From positions 32,881,858-32,945,857 of the forward strand of contig NC_086352.1 of the NCBI RefSeq assembly GCF_036324505.1: a stretch of DNA of 64,000 bases, given 5' to 3'. Positions 1-12,028 of this stretch are shown here, piece by piece. This DNA is from Eleginops maclovinus. Its lineage: Eukaryota; Chordata; Actinopteri; Perciformes; Eleginopidae. Made by a program: the position numbers and the translations under genes. Each line of letters begins with the position of its first letter. The first letter of the stretch is position 1. The notes under the pieces were generated by a model. The model worked only from the letters and a program-made list of their open reading frames with translations. It was not told the DNA's origin and made no database searches.

Positions 1-562
1 GCAATTTCCTCCTCGGGCCTGAACCTGCCCCCGGCCATTCTAAAAAAACAAAACAGAGGGGAAGTATGCAATTTAGGCAGTGGTGGAAAGCACATTTACT
101 AAAGTATTGTACTTAAGTACTTTTTTGACATTTTTGTACTTGTGTATTTCTGTTTTGTGGTTCTTTGTACTTCTACTCTGTTGTGGACTCGAGTCACATG
201 ACTTGGACTCGAGTCAGACTCGAGTCATGAATTTGATGACTTGAGACTTGACTTGACAAAATCTAAAAAGACTTGCACTTTGACTCGGACTTTAACATCA
301 GTGACTCGCATTTGGACTTGGACTTGCCCCTTTTGACTCGGAAATACTTGCTACTTTCCCCCAAACCAAAGATTAAAAAGTATGTTGACATGGACTGCGC
401 TATCTCTCTTTGCACCTGTGTGCATCTGTGTGTGTAACGTGTGTGTGGCACGACATCCAATCAAATTAGATCCATGTTGTTTTGATCGGACAGCATCCAA
501 CCAATCAAAGTACTGGACAACCAATGAGGCGGAACAAACTATAAGGCGCAAAGTAGGCAACA

Positions 563-714
563 ATGATACCACGGGTAGTTTTGTTTGGATTTAAAAACTT
601 TGAGGTGGTCAACAAAAAAAGAACTGCAGTCTGTAAAACATGCGGGACGAAGATAACAGTTGGAGACGAGACAACTTCCAACTTCGTTTGACATTTGAAG
701 TTCCACAAAGAATG
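563..714 (+). pseudogene. hAT transposase exon 1 remnant (BED zinc finger)
   Basis: From the ATG at 563 the frame reads through VCKTCGTKI and, after a stop, HLKFHKEW. This gives the C-x2-C...H-x3-H ligand pattern and the trailing aromatic residue of a BED zinc finger, the DNA-binding domain at the N terminus of many hAT transposases. Codon 43 (689-691) is TGA, directly before the first histidine, so the frame is broken. A consensus splice donor AATG|GTAAGT follows at 714/715, suggesting that the ancestral gene had an intron here. No downstream exon of the catalytic domain is recognisable. The domain call rests on the metal-ligand spacing and on the hAT context. Confidence 0.7.
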
Positions 715-1042
715 GTAAGTTTTGAATGAAAGCCAACACTAGCTTATTGGCTAATTGCTAGCTAGCTACATATCAATGAGACTGTAAACGTCACCTTGGC
801 TTACGAACACGCTAAACGGTATCTCCTATGGGTTCATTAATGGACAAGTTCACTATTCTGCACTTTGAGCCCCCTTTCTGGGTCGTCTTGGATGAAATAG
901 AAATGTTGACGATTGGTCCAGTCTCCAGCTTTTGGCTAATTTAGAATCACCCCCTGCTTCAGAATGGTTGGCTACAGGCATTCATAACATTGTCCTTGAA
1001 ACAACCCTAAACATTCGTTTTCAAGGATGAGGAACTCACCGA

Positions 1043-1285
1043 GTGGTAAGTCACTACCTAGACACAGCCGAAGGACAGACCTCCCTTTTGTTCTGGGCAC
1101 TGAACATGAAGTCTCTTCCTTCACCCTTCCGAGTGGCCACCAGAGTCTTGGCAGTGCCTGCCTCTAGTGCTCCAATGGAGCGAGTTTTCAGCCATGGTGG
1201 CATCATACTACGTCCCCATCGTGCACAAACTGAGACTGACAGACTTTTGGCCAATTTGATCTTTTGCAAATGCAATGCAGCATAG
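1043..1285 (+). pseudogene. hAT transposase C-terminal dimerisation fragment
   Basis: This 80-residue open segment carries RVLAVPASSAPMERVFSHGG, closely matching the hAT family C-terminal (hATC) signature of the form P-A-S-S-A-x-x-E-R-V-F-S. An RPHRAQ...RLLANLIF stretch follows, as in the last helices of the family. It ends at a natural stop (TAG). It has no ATG of its own and begins inside the ancestral frame, with a FW pair about 20 residues upstream of the motif as expected. This is a dead fragment of a transposase, not a host gene. Its role in intact relatives is dimerisation of the transposase. Confidence 0.8.
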
Positions 1286-1734
1286 GGCCCTGACATAGAA
1301 AAGCACAACTCTGTTCATTGTCATGTTCATCACACTTCACAGACATGTTTTTTAGTTCAAGGCTAGGTTTAAGTTTTAAGGTGAAGAGTGTTTGGCAAAA
1401 ATGAGGATCTTTTGAGACAGTTATAGTGCAATAGAAATACAATGTCAGCACTTTCTGTGGAAATTACATTTGCCTTTGTTTATTTTGAATGTGTTTGAAC
1501 AATGTTCTTGGTTTGATAAATATATACAGATCTTAAAAGCATACATGGTTTGTGTAAATATTATTTCTCCGTTGTTAAAAGGACTCGAAACTCAAACGGT
1601 AAGACTTGGGACTTGACTTGAGCCTTGTTGGTCTTGACTTGGGACTTGACTCGGGACTTGAAAGCAAAGACTTGAGACTAACTTGTGACTTGCAAAACAA
1701 TGACTTGGTCCCACCTCTGCTGAAAAGTATCAAA

Positions 1735-1885
1735 AGTAAATGCAAAGTAAGTGTATTAGGTTAGTTGAAAGCAATAATATTAAGTTGAAAATATTTAAAC
1801 CTAATATAATTGCTTTCAGCTAACGTAATACAATTTGTTGACACAATACACTTAATTCAATTACATGTTTCAGTTTTTTAAGTTA
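1735..1885. mobile_element. Palindromic MITE, copy A
   Basis: The arms GTATTAGGTTAGTTGAAAGC (1753-1772) and a near-complementary block at about 1806-1832 form an imperfect hairpin. A right-hand tail TTGTTGACACAATACACTTA then leads into a GTTTCAGTTTTTT end. Three relatives lie in this window at 11827-12028, 15011-15150 and 40670-40828. Copy A lacks a recognisable left terminal repeat. It lies inside the hAT MITE at 78-1940. Confidence 0.7.
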
Positions 1886-1940
1886 CTTCTGAGCCATGAT
1901 TTTACTTCAGCTAAGGATCTGAGTACTTCTTCCAACACTG

Positions 1941-3672
1941 ATTTTACAAAATAAGGGTTGTATATGGTCGGGTGTTTTTTGGTGGAAAGTAGTGTCCACG
2001 CTGGCTATCTGAGCCATTAGCCTGGTGCTATGTGAACACAGCGCATCAGGGCCGGTGAGCAAGGTCACCCAAAGCAAACAGGGATAAGAGGAAAGAAAAG
2101 CAAAGATTCATCTGCTTGAGCTAGCACCTCAGGTCAATGGGTTTACCTCCCATTCACCGCGGCACAGTTACAGATGCTGCTTTAGCTCGCTTTCAGAGCC
2201 TGTTTTCAACCTCGAATAAGGCACTTTTATGTGAGAAGAGTGAATGTTTTATGCAAACAAGATTTTTTTTTAAGGACACACAAAAACAGGTTGGGAGTGT
2301 GTATGTGTGACATGATTTTTGCTGCGGCGCTACCTCCTTTCAGTTGCACAGTTGTGTGAGAAATACCAGTGGCAGAGGCTGCTGAGGCAGCGAAAGCATT
2401 TAATACTCAACAAACAGTTATCTAAGCCCATATCCAATAGCTAGACACAACTGTAATGTGACCTACATACTAAGTGAATAGGATTTTTTTTGTATGTAGG
2501 TTGGGGTACAGTGGTGGTGGTGGGGGGGGGGGGTACAGGTTTGTTAGGGGGGTGTTTAGGAAGCGAAATGAACAAAACTCATTTAAATTTGTCGCAAAAA
2601 TATTCCTTTTAGCTCCCCTTCGCTTCCACTCTTACTCATTCCCTAGCAAAATAAAGTATAAAGTAACAGGACATATTGTGCCCTCCTAAGCATTGACTTC
2701 TCCGTCCTTTGTACATTTGACCCTTTGGAAGGAGGACTTTTCTCATTTTTGTGAATTTAAGGAAATCGCAAACTGTGGGAGGAACCATGTGATTTAGTTT
2801 GGATGTATCCGATAGTGAGGAAACATCACTTTCTCTTTCTGTTCCATGTACATCTCTATTATATTGAAAAATTTCAACAGCTTTAATTTGATCTTAATGA
2901 ATGAAATATAACAATTGACACAAAGAGGCATTAAATCCACTTGCATTTATGAATTTTGCGCTTAAAGTCTATGGTTTCACCTGTACCTTGGCTTTTAAAT
3001 TAAATAAAAATAGAAGAAAATCTATGGACTGAATGAGTTAAGGTCATTTGAATCAGATGCACAATGGTTTGGCTTATTTGAAGCAAACAAATCTGCACTT
3101 TTCTTGTTGTTCTGAGTTTGTATCTTTATGGTTTATTCCAACTTATTGCAATTCACTTGCAATAAAGTAAATGAAGCATCAGCTGAATAAAATGTCAAGG
3201 ATAGAAATTTGAAATTGTTTTTACTTAGTAGTAGCAAATGTATTTTCTGTAAATGTCTCCTATCTTTATTTCACAGGAAACATCGATCAATAGATTGCAG
3301 GTAATAACACTTGATATTTGTGTGGACTATAACATGTCTTATCTTTGAATTTAAGGGAATTGGGCCTGGAAAGTCCTTGATAAGTCCTAGAATCAGGTGT
3401 TGAAGAACATTGAGGATATCTTATATACAAGATAATCAATTACTGCAATATGGGTTTGGATCACAATTATCTACCTCATCAGTTAACACTTCAACTGCAT
3501 GGTTTGAGTTTCTTGTTTTGGTGCCAAACCATCAGGACACTGTCTCTGCTTGTTGCAGGGCACACAATTAAAATCCCATTATGCATAACTTATACAGAAA
3601 TGGACATATTTGTTCCAGACAAATTTAGATTTTTGGTCCCAGTCTCAGCCTCAAAGTTGATAAATGAATAAA
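1941..3672. other. Unique AT-rich sequence, no gene seen
   Basis: The block contains a 12-bp G run at 2522-2533 in a GT/GG-rich patch and otherwise plain AT-rich sequence. Short open frames have no recognisable domain or codon pattern. No known repeat terminus was recognised. Confidence 0.6.
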
Positions 3673-3710
3673 TGCATGCACGCATGCACGCACGCACGCA
3701 CGCACGCACA
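3673..3710. repeat. Imperfect (GCAC)n microsatellite
   Basis: Tetranucleotide tract of GCAT/GCAC units that becomes pure GCAC, then passes into short CA and GA-rich sequence. Confidence 0.9.
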
Positions 3711-4716
3711 GACACACACATACTCACAAATACACAATCTGCCTGGCCACATCAACAGAGCAGGTGTCCTTAGTAATGCACCATTGCGTACTTGGATCTG
3801 CATCTCCGAACAGAGGGAAAGAGGGAGAAACAGAGAAAGAAAGAGACAGTTAGAGGAAAGAGTGGGACAAAGTAGCAGAGGAGGTAGGTGTATGTTTTAG
3901 CAGCTGGAATGTGGAGGCATTCCGAGGATGCACCACCAAGCTAGAGGTAACTCAAACTACGTGCAAAATGTTTGCCCTGGGATTGACGTACCAGTAAAAC
4001 TTGTTTGAATGCACCTCGTTTCTTTGCTGGAGAATGACAGACTCATGCACTCATTATTTTGGGAAAGATCAAAAACAGCGACATGATGTTTTTTTGGCAT
4101 CCATATGAGGAATTATTTATCAGGAAGACAGGCCGCGAGCCTGTAGCAAGCAAAGAGACGCACTTAGCAAAGACCATGCCTTTGCCCCCTGCTGCGTCTC
4201 AGCTACATGCTACATAAATAACCATTATGAATCATGCTGTTTGGTCTCACCCTGCAAATACGATCCAGTTTCCATTTAGCCACAATGGTGATGAGCAAGC
4301 CTCGCTCCCGTAATGGCGCACCATTTTGACAAAAAGCGACAAAACATGTTATGTGTTTATCTAGTCCTTTAACTTGCCACAAAAGTACACAAATGTAGTA
4401 ACTTTATCCAGTTTAGCTCCATGTTCAGCACCGCCTGCTTAATAGGCCTGTATCCAGTCTAAACCTACACGGGGCCAGAGGGCGATGCCACAACTAAATA
4501 GCAGATGAAAAGACAAAATGCTGCTCAAACAAGACCATTAGTTTGCAAAAAAGAAGAATCCTGAGAGGTAACCCATCTATTAAAATTGCGTTTATGGCTC
4601 TGACAGTACATGGACATGCATTGGGAAAGTTTCCGTCAAATTTGAAAAAATGGGGTTGGACAAATCCAATATGCCAATAAGGAATGTTCAATTATTTATT
4701 ATTTATCTGTGTAGAA
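3711..4716. other. No gene seen; purine-rich patch then unique sequence
   Basis: A GA-rich stretch at about 3815-3870 is followed by unique, moderately balanced sequence. A region near 4130-4330 has mixed composition without simple repeats and could be regulatory, but nothing specific can be assigned. Confidence 0.5.
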
Positions 4717-5235
4717 CAGGGGTGTAAAACAAACAGCATCCTTTGCAAAGTTTAAAAATGACAGAGAAGATATAAACTGCAGAACCTTTTCTGTATTTTG
4801 TATGTATAAATTGTATACAAGGCAGGTGGATAACTTAACTCTCTTCCTTAATTGCTCCCAGTTTTGTTTGTATGGTGAGTCAGTTCAGTTGGTCAGAATT
4901 ACTGCACAGATGTGGAAATGATTTGTAGATATTTGTTTTAAGTTGTTTTATACTTTATTGTTTCAGATACCTTTGACAAAATGTTTTTGTAAATGCATTG
5001 TGATCTGTAAGTTGCAATGCACATGTGTAAATGATGGCATAACATTTTCAAAATTGCATGTAATTTTCTAAAGAAATTTAATTTGAACATTTTCAGAATG
5101 TACTTTTTTTGCACAAAAAAAACTAATTTGGAGGTATTTACAAGTTATTAATTTATGATTTTACTGGTCCGGCCCACTTGAGATCAAATTAGGCTGTATG
5201 TGGCCTCTGAACCTAAATGAGTTTGACACCCCCTG
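4717..5235 (-). mobile_element. hAT-type MITE (CAGGGGTGT termini)
   Basis: The element begins CAGGGGTGTAAAAC and ends GTTTGACACCCCCTG, giving terminal inverted repeats of about 14 bp. The right end preserves the phrase that reads on the minus strand as GGCCACATACAGCCTAATTT followed by a GGGCCGGACCAGT word, which I recall as a widespread teleost and vertebrate hAT-derived repeat. Possible target-site copies gtgtagaa (left) and gcatagaa (overlapping the last base on the right) agree at 6 of 8 positions. There is no coding capacity. Confidence 0.8.
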
Positions 5236-6218
5236 CATAGAAGCTTGCTGCCCTTCCTCTTTGGCATCAGTTCAGACACAAGGTCCTGGGTGGTTCACTC
5301 ACAACGGATTCTGTGGCCTAAGAGATTACCAAACACAAACTTTATCCCATGGCAAATCTACCCTTAGAGCGCGCATTTTTAAAACCGTGTAGCAGAAATC
5401 AAACCTCCATTCAGGGAATCCCCTTTGTAGAACTTAAATACATCCCAATGTGTCCGTCAACAAAGGCCTCCACCCTTCCTCCTCACTCTCCATGACACAC
5501 TAAGTTTAGGATTGTTCATCAGGCCCGTGGGTGGGTTTTTTCATTCTTTTCCCCATTCTTCCTTTATTTTGCTCCTTCTTTAGAGCATTAGGGCGAGCGG
5601 CCATTGAACTACAACTGCTACTATAAAAATTCATCAGGATTAAAATGACCTCACACACAAAATTAAAGTTCCCCGACATACACAATAAGGGCCTGTATCT
5701 TTTTTAAGACATTCTCGGCTTCCTTGGGAACAGGATTGTTTCTTGACAAAGTGGTCTCCGCTCAACAATGAGCACCTTTCAGACACACAGGGACTGCCTT
5801 TAGAGCTGCAGAGAGAGACGGATTTCACATATCAATCAAAAGAGGGAGTGGGGGGGTGGGGGTGGGGGGTGGGGGGGAGGAGGGCCCTCGTCTGGCGAGA
5901 GTGGTCCTTCAGGAACTATGAACAGATTCAAATGGAGTATATGCTTTTCTCTCTTACCGCCACTATTCATAATAACAGAGGAGTATAGTGGAGAGGGAGG
6001 GGAGTCCTCTTAACACGTTTTTTCTCTTTAAGATTTGTCTTCCCTTATATGGGGGGGCTGAAGCATGGACCCTCAGCCTGGCCCTGAAATAATAAGACTG
6101 TAGTGGATGCCTAGATTGTACAACATTGAAAAAAAGTTGCTTTGTGAAGAGGCCAAGAGGGCCCACTGTATTCAGTGTGTGTGCAAGCTTTCATGTTGTT
6201 GAGTTTCTACATGCAAGG

Positions 6219-6220
<2 letters not shown>
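5236..6220. other. Unique sequence with G-rich patch, no gene seen
   Basis: About 5580-5700 is balanced unique sequence of the kind seen in conserved non-coding elements. A G-rich patch at about 5845-5885 consists of GGGGGTGGG-type words and could form a quadruplex. No coding signal was found. Confidence 0.45.

Positions 6221-6312
<92 letters not shown>
6221..6312. repeat. (GT)46 microsatellite
   Basis: Uninterrupted GT dinucleotide tract of 92 bp, followed by imperfect GT and a G run at about 6335-6344. Open frames through it encode only alternating Cys-Val or Thr-His and are artefacts. Confidence 0.98.
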
Positions 6313-6313
<1 letters not shown>

Positions 6314-7572
6314 GTGTGTTGGGTGGTTGGGGAAGGGGGGGGGGTTGTCATTCCATTACACCTGCGCAATGGCATAATGAGCCCATGAGTGTGTGCACTG
6401 GGCCACAGCCACCCACTGCGCCAGTCATGCACACCACTGCCGCTAATCATGTTGAAAATGAATAAGGTGTCAGAGGAGGTAATTCACAGCTGTATTAAAG
6501 CACGGCAGCCCAGATATAAGGTACATAAAACAAATTAAATATAGTATTCTATTACGGAATACTTTTTGACAGCTGTATTAATGGCCGTACCTCAAAGGTC
6601 TTCTTATTAGGTCACCGGCTACATGTTTCACCTTCTCTTTTTAAGAGCCAGGGGTATTCACATCATCTACAACTCACAGCTCTCAGGAGTAAAAAGAGCA
6701 GAGTGCAGGAAAATTGGATAATATCTACGGAGTCAGTGTGGTGAAGTTGTATCAGAACTGCGAGTCCTGTTCACATAAGTAAACCGATCGTATAATAAAG
6801 ATTTATCATACTGTGCTGGACCACAAAAATGCCATCACCATATAGGTCACCGTATTCACCCTCGTCCACTGAAATGTTGCATGGACATCAAGTAGGAAAT
6901 GTAACGTGAACAGATGAATGCATGCTCATAAGTGGTTGCAGCCTGAGAGTGGTGAAGGAATGAGTCCTTAAGCCCAGAAAAGACAGCGTTTTATAACTTC
7001 CAGTTCCCTCAACTCGAAATCAATGATTTTTTGAACGTGTTTTTGGTAAGAAGCCTGGAATAAAGTAATTGGTCAACAGGAAACATAATTGAATTGGGAA
7101 ATCCCATTGCTTTTGGTCAATGGCTTTTCCATTGCTGATGTGGAAGAGATACGTGTTGACGTAATTTTTTAAACCATGTTTGCTAATTGTAAGATTTCTA
7201 GTCGGCATCAACAAGGGAGGGAAAACCTGAAAAATTACCCCTACGTTTTTTCATAACCTCACAAATTACATCATTTCCGCCTACTTAGAACCTGAGTCTG
7301 ACATTAAAGTAGATCTCAGTACTACTGGGAAAAAAAGTATTAGTATTCAATGCATGTATGTGTGGCACATGTGCGCTATTTTTAAATAGGGATGCTGTGA
7401 AAGTGTGGAATTGGGGACAAGACAGCCTTGCACCGGGCCGTGACACAGACTTATGTTAAACCTAATTAGATCATGATAATAGCTTTAGGGCCCCAGTGAT
7501 CAATGCTAGAGGTCTGTGGAGATGAACTTTCCTTAAGTTTCATGCCACATGCTGCTTGTACTCATTTTTTTT

Positions 7573-7575
<3 letters not shown>
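6313..7575. other. Unique sequence, no gene seen
   Basis: AT-rich unique sequence. Nothing beyond short random open frames is visible on either strand. Confidence 0.5.

Positions 7576-7651
<76 letters not shown>
7576..7651. repeat. (CA)38 microsatellite
   Basis: Pure CA tract of 76 bp following a T-rich run. Confidence 0.98.
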
Positions 7652-7652
<1 letters not shown>

Positions 7653-9665
7653 AGAGTGGTTTGCAGTGTTATATGAAAGCATTATTTTAAATCTGCACAT
7701 CATCTGTCTGTGTCAACGGTTAGCCATTCTCGTGTTAGCGCTGAATGAGTATGCTTGGATCGATAAATGTGGTCCGCGTTGGACTAATTCAGATTTTAAG
7801 TAGCGTGCATCAGTGCTACATTCCCCGCCAATGTGATGGATATGATTAGGAATTCCTTAATATTGGAAACTTAAAACGCCTGCCTGTCAACACCTTAGTC
7901 CACCAAGCCTCTCCCATAATGCAATGCACCCACGGTGTCTCCTCACCGCATTTTCTGATTATGAGATGCTTTCCGTCAACAACCTGATGGTGGAGGCTAG
8001 TTTACAGCTCGCAGACTCCTCAGATCACTCTCGCCGAAGACAAAGAGGATTCCTTATGCTTCCATTACTGTCTAATGCAATTTGTGTAATGTAATAATTT
8101 CAACACGTCTGCGTCTGCTGACATGTAAGCTAGCTAGCTAGTGATTAGTCTTGATACCGGATGCTTTGGGAATCCCTGCACGTATCAGTTGAGGATGCAC
8201 GAGTTGTTGACTCTCGAAGCTTCCTCCTTCTGCTGACGTCTTTGTATCCCAGGAGCACATAGAGGAAGCAAAACGGGTTAAAAATAAAGATGCTAACCGA
8301 ACAACCTACAGTAGATGACGATTGCTTGAATTATGTTTTACTAAATAACGTTTGGAACCAACCGTCTTGGGTTTTTCAATAACTCATTAGACCATGAAGT
8401 ATTCTGAAAACTTTCTTTAAGGAGACCGGTGTTTGTGTTTAATTCAGAAAACAATATTCTCGTTCCAATTATTTTATTGTAATGTAACAAAAAATTAATG
8501 TAGAGTTTAAGAAAATGTATCAATTTACGACACATTAACCCTAACTTCAATTGTGTTTGCTGAGTACAATTTGAACTAAACAAAGATCTGTTGCCATGCA
8601 CATGTTTGAAACTGTTAGTATGTTCCGTTTATCCCGTTTGCACATGATTCTTGCATGTATGTGTGTGAATGCAGTACTTGTGTGTACAGAGTATAGTGTT
8701 CAGGCCTCATTTCCTAAAACATAAAGGATTTCATAAACACTACTATTTGCCAAAGGTCAATTTGATTCATAGTCTATTAGTGCTGGGTCAGCTTGTCTTT
8801 TCAGAGGCATACCCGGCCCATTCCAGTTTCACATGCTAGCCTGTTCACTGCCAAGCACTGACATTACAAGCAGTATTCAAAAAAAGTTCCACAGTTTATT
8901 GAATTTAATTGAAACAGTGTTGAAAATATGGAAATAGTACGGAGTTTTGTTTTGTTTTATATGCCTTAGTTGTGGTCAGGAAGGAACTCATTCTATTGGA
9001 AGATGAAAACAGATCGAAACATTTCCTAAATGCCCAATCTCAACCAGATTTATCCATAAAACACACTGTCTAGACAAAAGTGTAATGAATGACATAATGA
9101 TTCCCTGAAACCTTCTAACAAATAAAGGTTTAACATCATTTAAGATACAATCTCCCTGAGAGAAGAAGGCATCCGTCTGCTTGGTGTTGAATGGCCAAGT
9201 GTTAAGCTTTCCATGGCGACATCTATCTCTCGCCACCACCTTGAGGGCATCTCTTAAGCAGAAGAATTTAGCCATTATGTGGCATTAACCTCATTAGAAA
9301 ACACTCTTTAGCTGCTCCAAGATAAAATTGATTTACAGCTGCCATTTCCACCACTGCTCTCGATCAATGGTTAAACTATCCCTTTTATAGCCCTGCGCAC
9401 ACTCTGCTCTTTTCTCCAGTTTTCTTTAACTGCTCTTTAATTTCATTGCAACCCTCCACTCTTGTCCTTGTGCCAGGTATGTAGTCACAGAGTGGAAAAG
9501 GGCTTTTCCCCGTTTCTCCATGGTCAAATATGGGACATTTCTTTTGATAAACAAGGCTGAATCTCTGGCAGATTCTTTGAACCAATTAGGCACCATGTTG
9601 CTCTCCTGGTCTTTTTTATCGATGTGGGAGTTTCACCATAGTCAGCTACATTTGCTTGGGTGGTC
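7652..9665. other. Unique sequence with candidate non-coding elements
   Basis: Two stretches, about 7870-8120 and 9120-9440, are non-repetitive and balanced in composition with TAATTA-like and ATTA-like words. They resemble conserved non-coding enhancers in texture only. No open frame of note was found. Conservation cannot be judged from one sequence. Confidence 0.35.
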
Positions 9666-10432
9666 TTAATTGAGGTTTTATCTTAACATAATGTTGTGGT
9701 GTTTATTTTTTCCACTCTTACCAAGGTTGTTGTAGTTATTCACAATTTAGGAATGTGATTAGCCTAAGCAGCGGCAGATGTAGGTAGATTTAAAAAAAAT
9801 ATTTATTTGGGGGGTTAGGTTTACTATGGCCTGGATTGTGTAGGTATGTGGGGGTTAGAGTAGTGTCAACTGTGATTTATATTATGGAAAAGCCTGCAAG
9901 TACCTGTTTAACAAAGACCCTCTAAAGTAACTTTAACCCTGGAAAAGCGTCAATTTGTGACCCATACTTGTTGTCAATCATGTATTATCATGCATTCATT
10001 TACAATGACAGTAGGTTATAATCTCATAAAACTGACAATGGGAATTTAGCGGTAAAATCCGCCATCCAATTAGTCTTGATTGAGGTTATGCTGTAGTGTT
10101 ACAAAGTTTGTTGTACTGATTCAAAGTTTAGGAACGTGATTAGCCTAAGTAGCTGCAGATATTTTTTTAATTGAAAGGTTATGCTTTTTATATGGGGCTT
10201 AGATTGGTACCAACTGGGATTTTCTTTATGGAAAAACATACAAATAGGCTCAGACAGGCAGTTATATGTCTTTGAACGTGGCCTACCAGTGATATTAGAA
10301 CTCTAAACACTAACCCTAACCCTAGGAAATCTTGTATAAGTGCCATATACGTATTATCAATCATATTGTTGTATTAGTTTACAATAAAATAAGGTAATTA
10401 TATCATAAAAGACAAAATGGGATAAATGTAGA
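9666..10432 (+). repeat. Diverged tandem duplication, offset about 382 bp
   Basis: The second half repeats the first in the same orientation. TAGGAATGTGATTAGCCTAA (9748) matches TAGGAACGTGATTAGCCTAA (10129). A TCTTAATTGAGGTT-type start (9665) matches 10073. A TTTATGGAAAA word recurs in both copies. TCAATCAT (9974) matches 10357. The offsets of 381-383 bp at distant anchors show one collinear duplication with many substitutions and small indels. No open frame is shared. It may be two copies of an unrecognised interspersed repeat or a local duplication of unique sequence. Confidence 0.8.
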
Positions 10433-11826
10433 GAACAAAACGTAGTCCATGCCCAGGAATGATAAGGGATGCAATTGAGTTCGGATTTTCTCAAACAATA
10501 AGCATAAAAGTGTGGCTGATGAAGTTTTATGTTTTATTTTGAAGATTGTTCCACAAAGCAACGTTTTGCAGATGCCACATGAAGCTGATGAGTAAAGCAG
10601 TGTAAAGCAGTGTACAGCTAAGCCAAGCAGAAAATCCACAATCTATGTCGGTGAGGCCAAATGTCAGCATATGCCCGCCCACCTCTGACAGCTCAGGTTT
10701 ATGTGGACGTTTAAGCAAAACACTCAACGCTGTATTTCTTTGACAAATCAATACGACCACCATTTCAGCTCCCCTTGCTCGCCTCCCTCCCTCCTTCTCG
10801 CGCTCGCTCCTTTCTCATCTCCCTCTGTCTGGGAGAATTGATCCGCATGGATGGAATGATATCAAGCGACGGATAGAGTGATACGCCCCGCTCCCTCCTT
10901 CCTGCCCTCCTTCCACCGCACTTTTGACACATAAATAAAATATGTGGCCTTTTTGTTTCGATTCGCCACGGCGTTAGTTCTGAGGAGGGAATATGGTGCG
11001 CGGGGCTCACATGGAGCTGTTGGTAGACAAGAGGGAGCTGAGAGTCGGCTGGTTGCCATCACTCACTGTTCACAGGCGCCCTACAAAATCCCCTGAACTT
11101 TCCGACACATGCATTTGTTAGAGTGACACAGTCAGATTCTAAAGAATGGCATTAGAAAATAATGTGAGTGCTAAATTATTCAGGCTTTTTTTTTGCCTCA
11201 CTTTACAACCACACACAGCCTTGCACACACACGAACACACAGACTATATATAAAAATATATTTATCCTCCCACTCATGTCAGAGTTATGGCAAATCCATT
11301 TAGTGTCAGCGTCCAAATCTGGCAAAGGAAACGATGAGAGAAGGTGCTGTGAGGGGAACTCGGAGATGCCAAAGCAGCACTGCAGTCAATCCTAACTTTA
11401 ATATCAACTGAAATAAATCACGACCCCAGCTATCAGGCCCTGCTATTAACAGACCAATGCTACATGTTGATCCACACCTTGGCTAGATATTCCTGACATG
11501 ACAGCAAAGGCATTTCCACAGCAGGACAAGAAATAGACACTTGGTGAACTAACCTCGCGTCCTCAGGGCATGTCAGGGTTTCCACTCCGGGACAAAGGAT
11601 TTAACTTCCCCTCTGAAGCCCTCAACCGTACACACACAAATATATTACATTATCTAAGCCTTTCTCACTATATAGCTTATGGTCTAGACACTGCAGACAA
11701 AAAAATGACAGACAAACAGCTTGGATTTGAAGACAGACGCCACTACACCAGATACTTAATTGGATTAAATTGGAATTATCTGTTGATATGCAGGTCGTCT
11801 ACATCCAATAGAACAGGTGTCCCATA
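10433..11826. other. Unique sequence, no gene seen
   Basis: A pyrimidine-rich patch at about 10770-10830 is followed by a balanced block to about 11100 that may be regulatory. The remainder is ordinary AT-rich sequence with short CA runs. Confidence 0.4.
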
Positions 11827-12028
11827 CTGAAACATTGACTTTAATTAAATGTATTTAGTAAACAAATTTCACATAACGTATAAGGTTAAATGAAAGCAAT
11901 AATATTAAGTTGAACCTAGTACTTTTTATTTGAACTTAATATTATTACCTTCAACTAACCTATTACAGCTATATGAAATTTGTTGATATAATACATTTAA
12001 TTAAGTCATTGTTTCTGATTGTTCAGTG
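11827..12028. mobile_element. Palindromic MITE, copy B (full length)
   Basis: The left end CTGAAACATTGACTTTAATT is mirrored at the right end, where TTTAATTAAGTCATTG leads to a GTTCAGTG tip. The interior AAAGCAATAATATTAAG is mirrored by CTTAATATTATTACCTTC. The whole element is close to a 200-bp palindrome with no coding capacity. It belongs to the same family as copies at about 1735, 15011 and 40670. Confidence 0.85.

Larger units (their letters stand above)
178..1719 (+). mobile_element. Decayed hAT DNA transposon with internal deletion
   Basis: The ends are packed with repeated GACTTG / GACTCGAGTC words in the left 170 bp and the right 140 bp. The right terminus is GGTCCCACCTCTG, which reverse-complements to CAGAGGTGGGACC, a hAT-like tip. 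The left tip is degraded and its boundary is approximate. Inside are a BED-finger exon near the left and a hAT C-terminal dimerisation segment near the right. Only about 330 bp separate them, whereas a complete hAT transposase has roughly 600 residues, so most of the catalytic core is missing. The element cannot be autonomous. It is inserted within the hAT MITE at 78-1940. Confidence 0.8.
78..1940. mobile_element. hAT-type MITE, split by later insertions
   Basis: The left end begins CAGTGGTGGAAAG and runs into a GTACTTAAGTAC-type motif. The right end reads GAGTACTTCTTCCAACACTG. Both match, from memory, the two termini of a very common teleost non-autonomous hAT family. The flanking 8-mers aatttagg and attttaca agree at only 5 of 8 positions, so the target-site duplication is decayed. 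About 1.5 kb of foreign sequence (178-1719) and a palindromic MITE (about 1735-1885) sit inside, making this the oldest layer of a nested insertion. The same family is intact at 40650-41310. Confidence 0.75.

Noticed and set aside
3664..3900. Open frame through the GCAC repeat and GA-rich patch
   Set aside because: Composition-driven. Ala-Cys-Thr-His and Arg-Glu repeats only.
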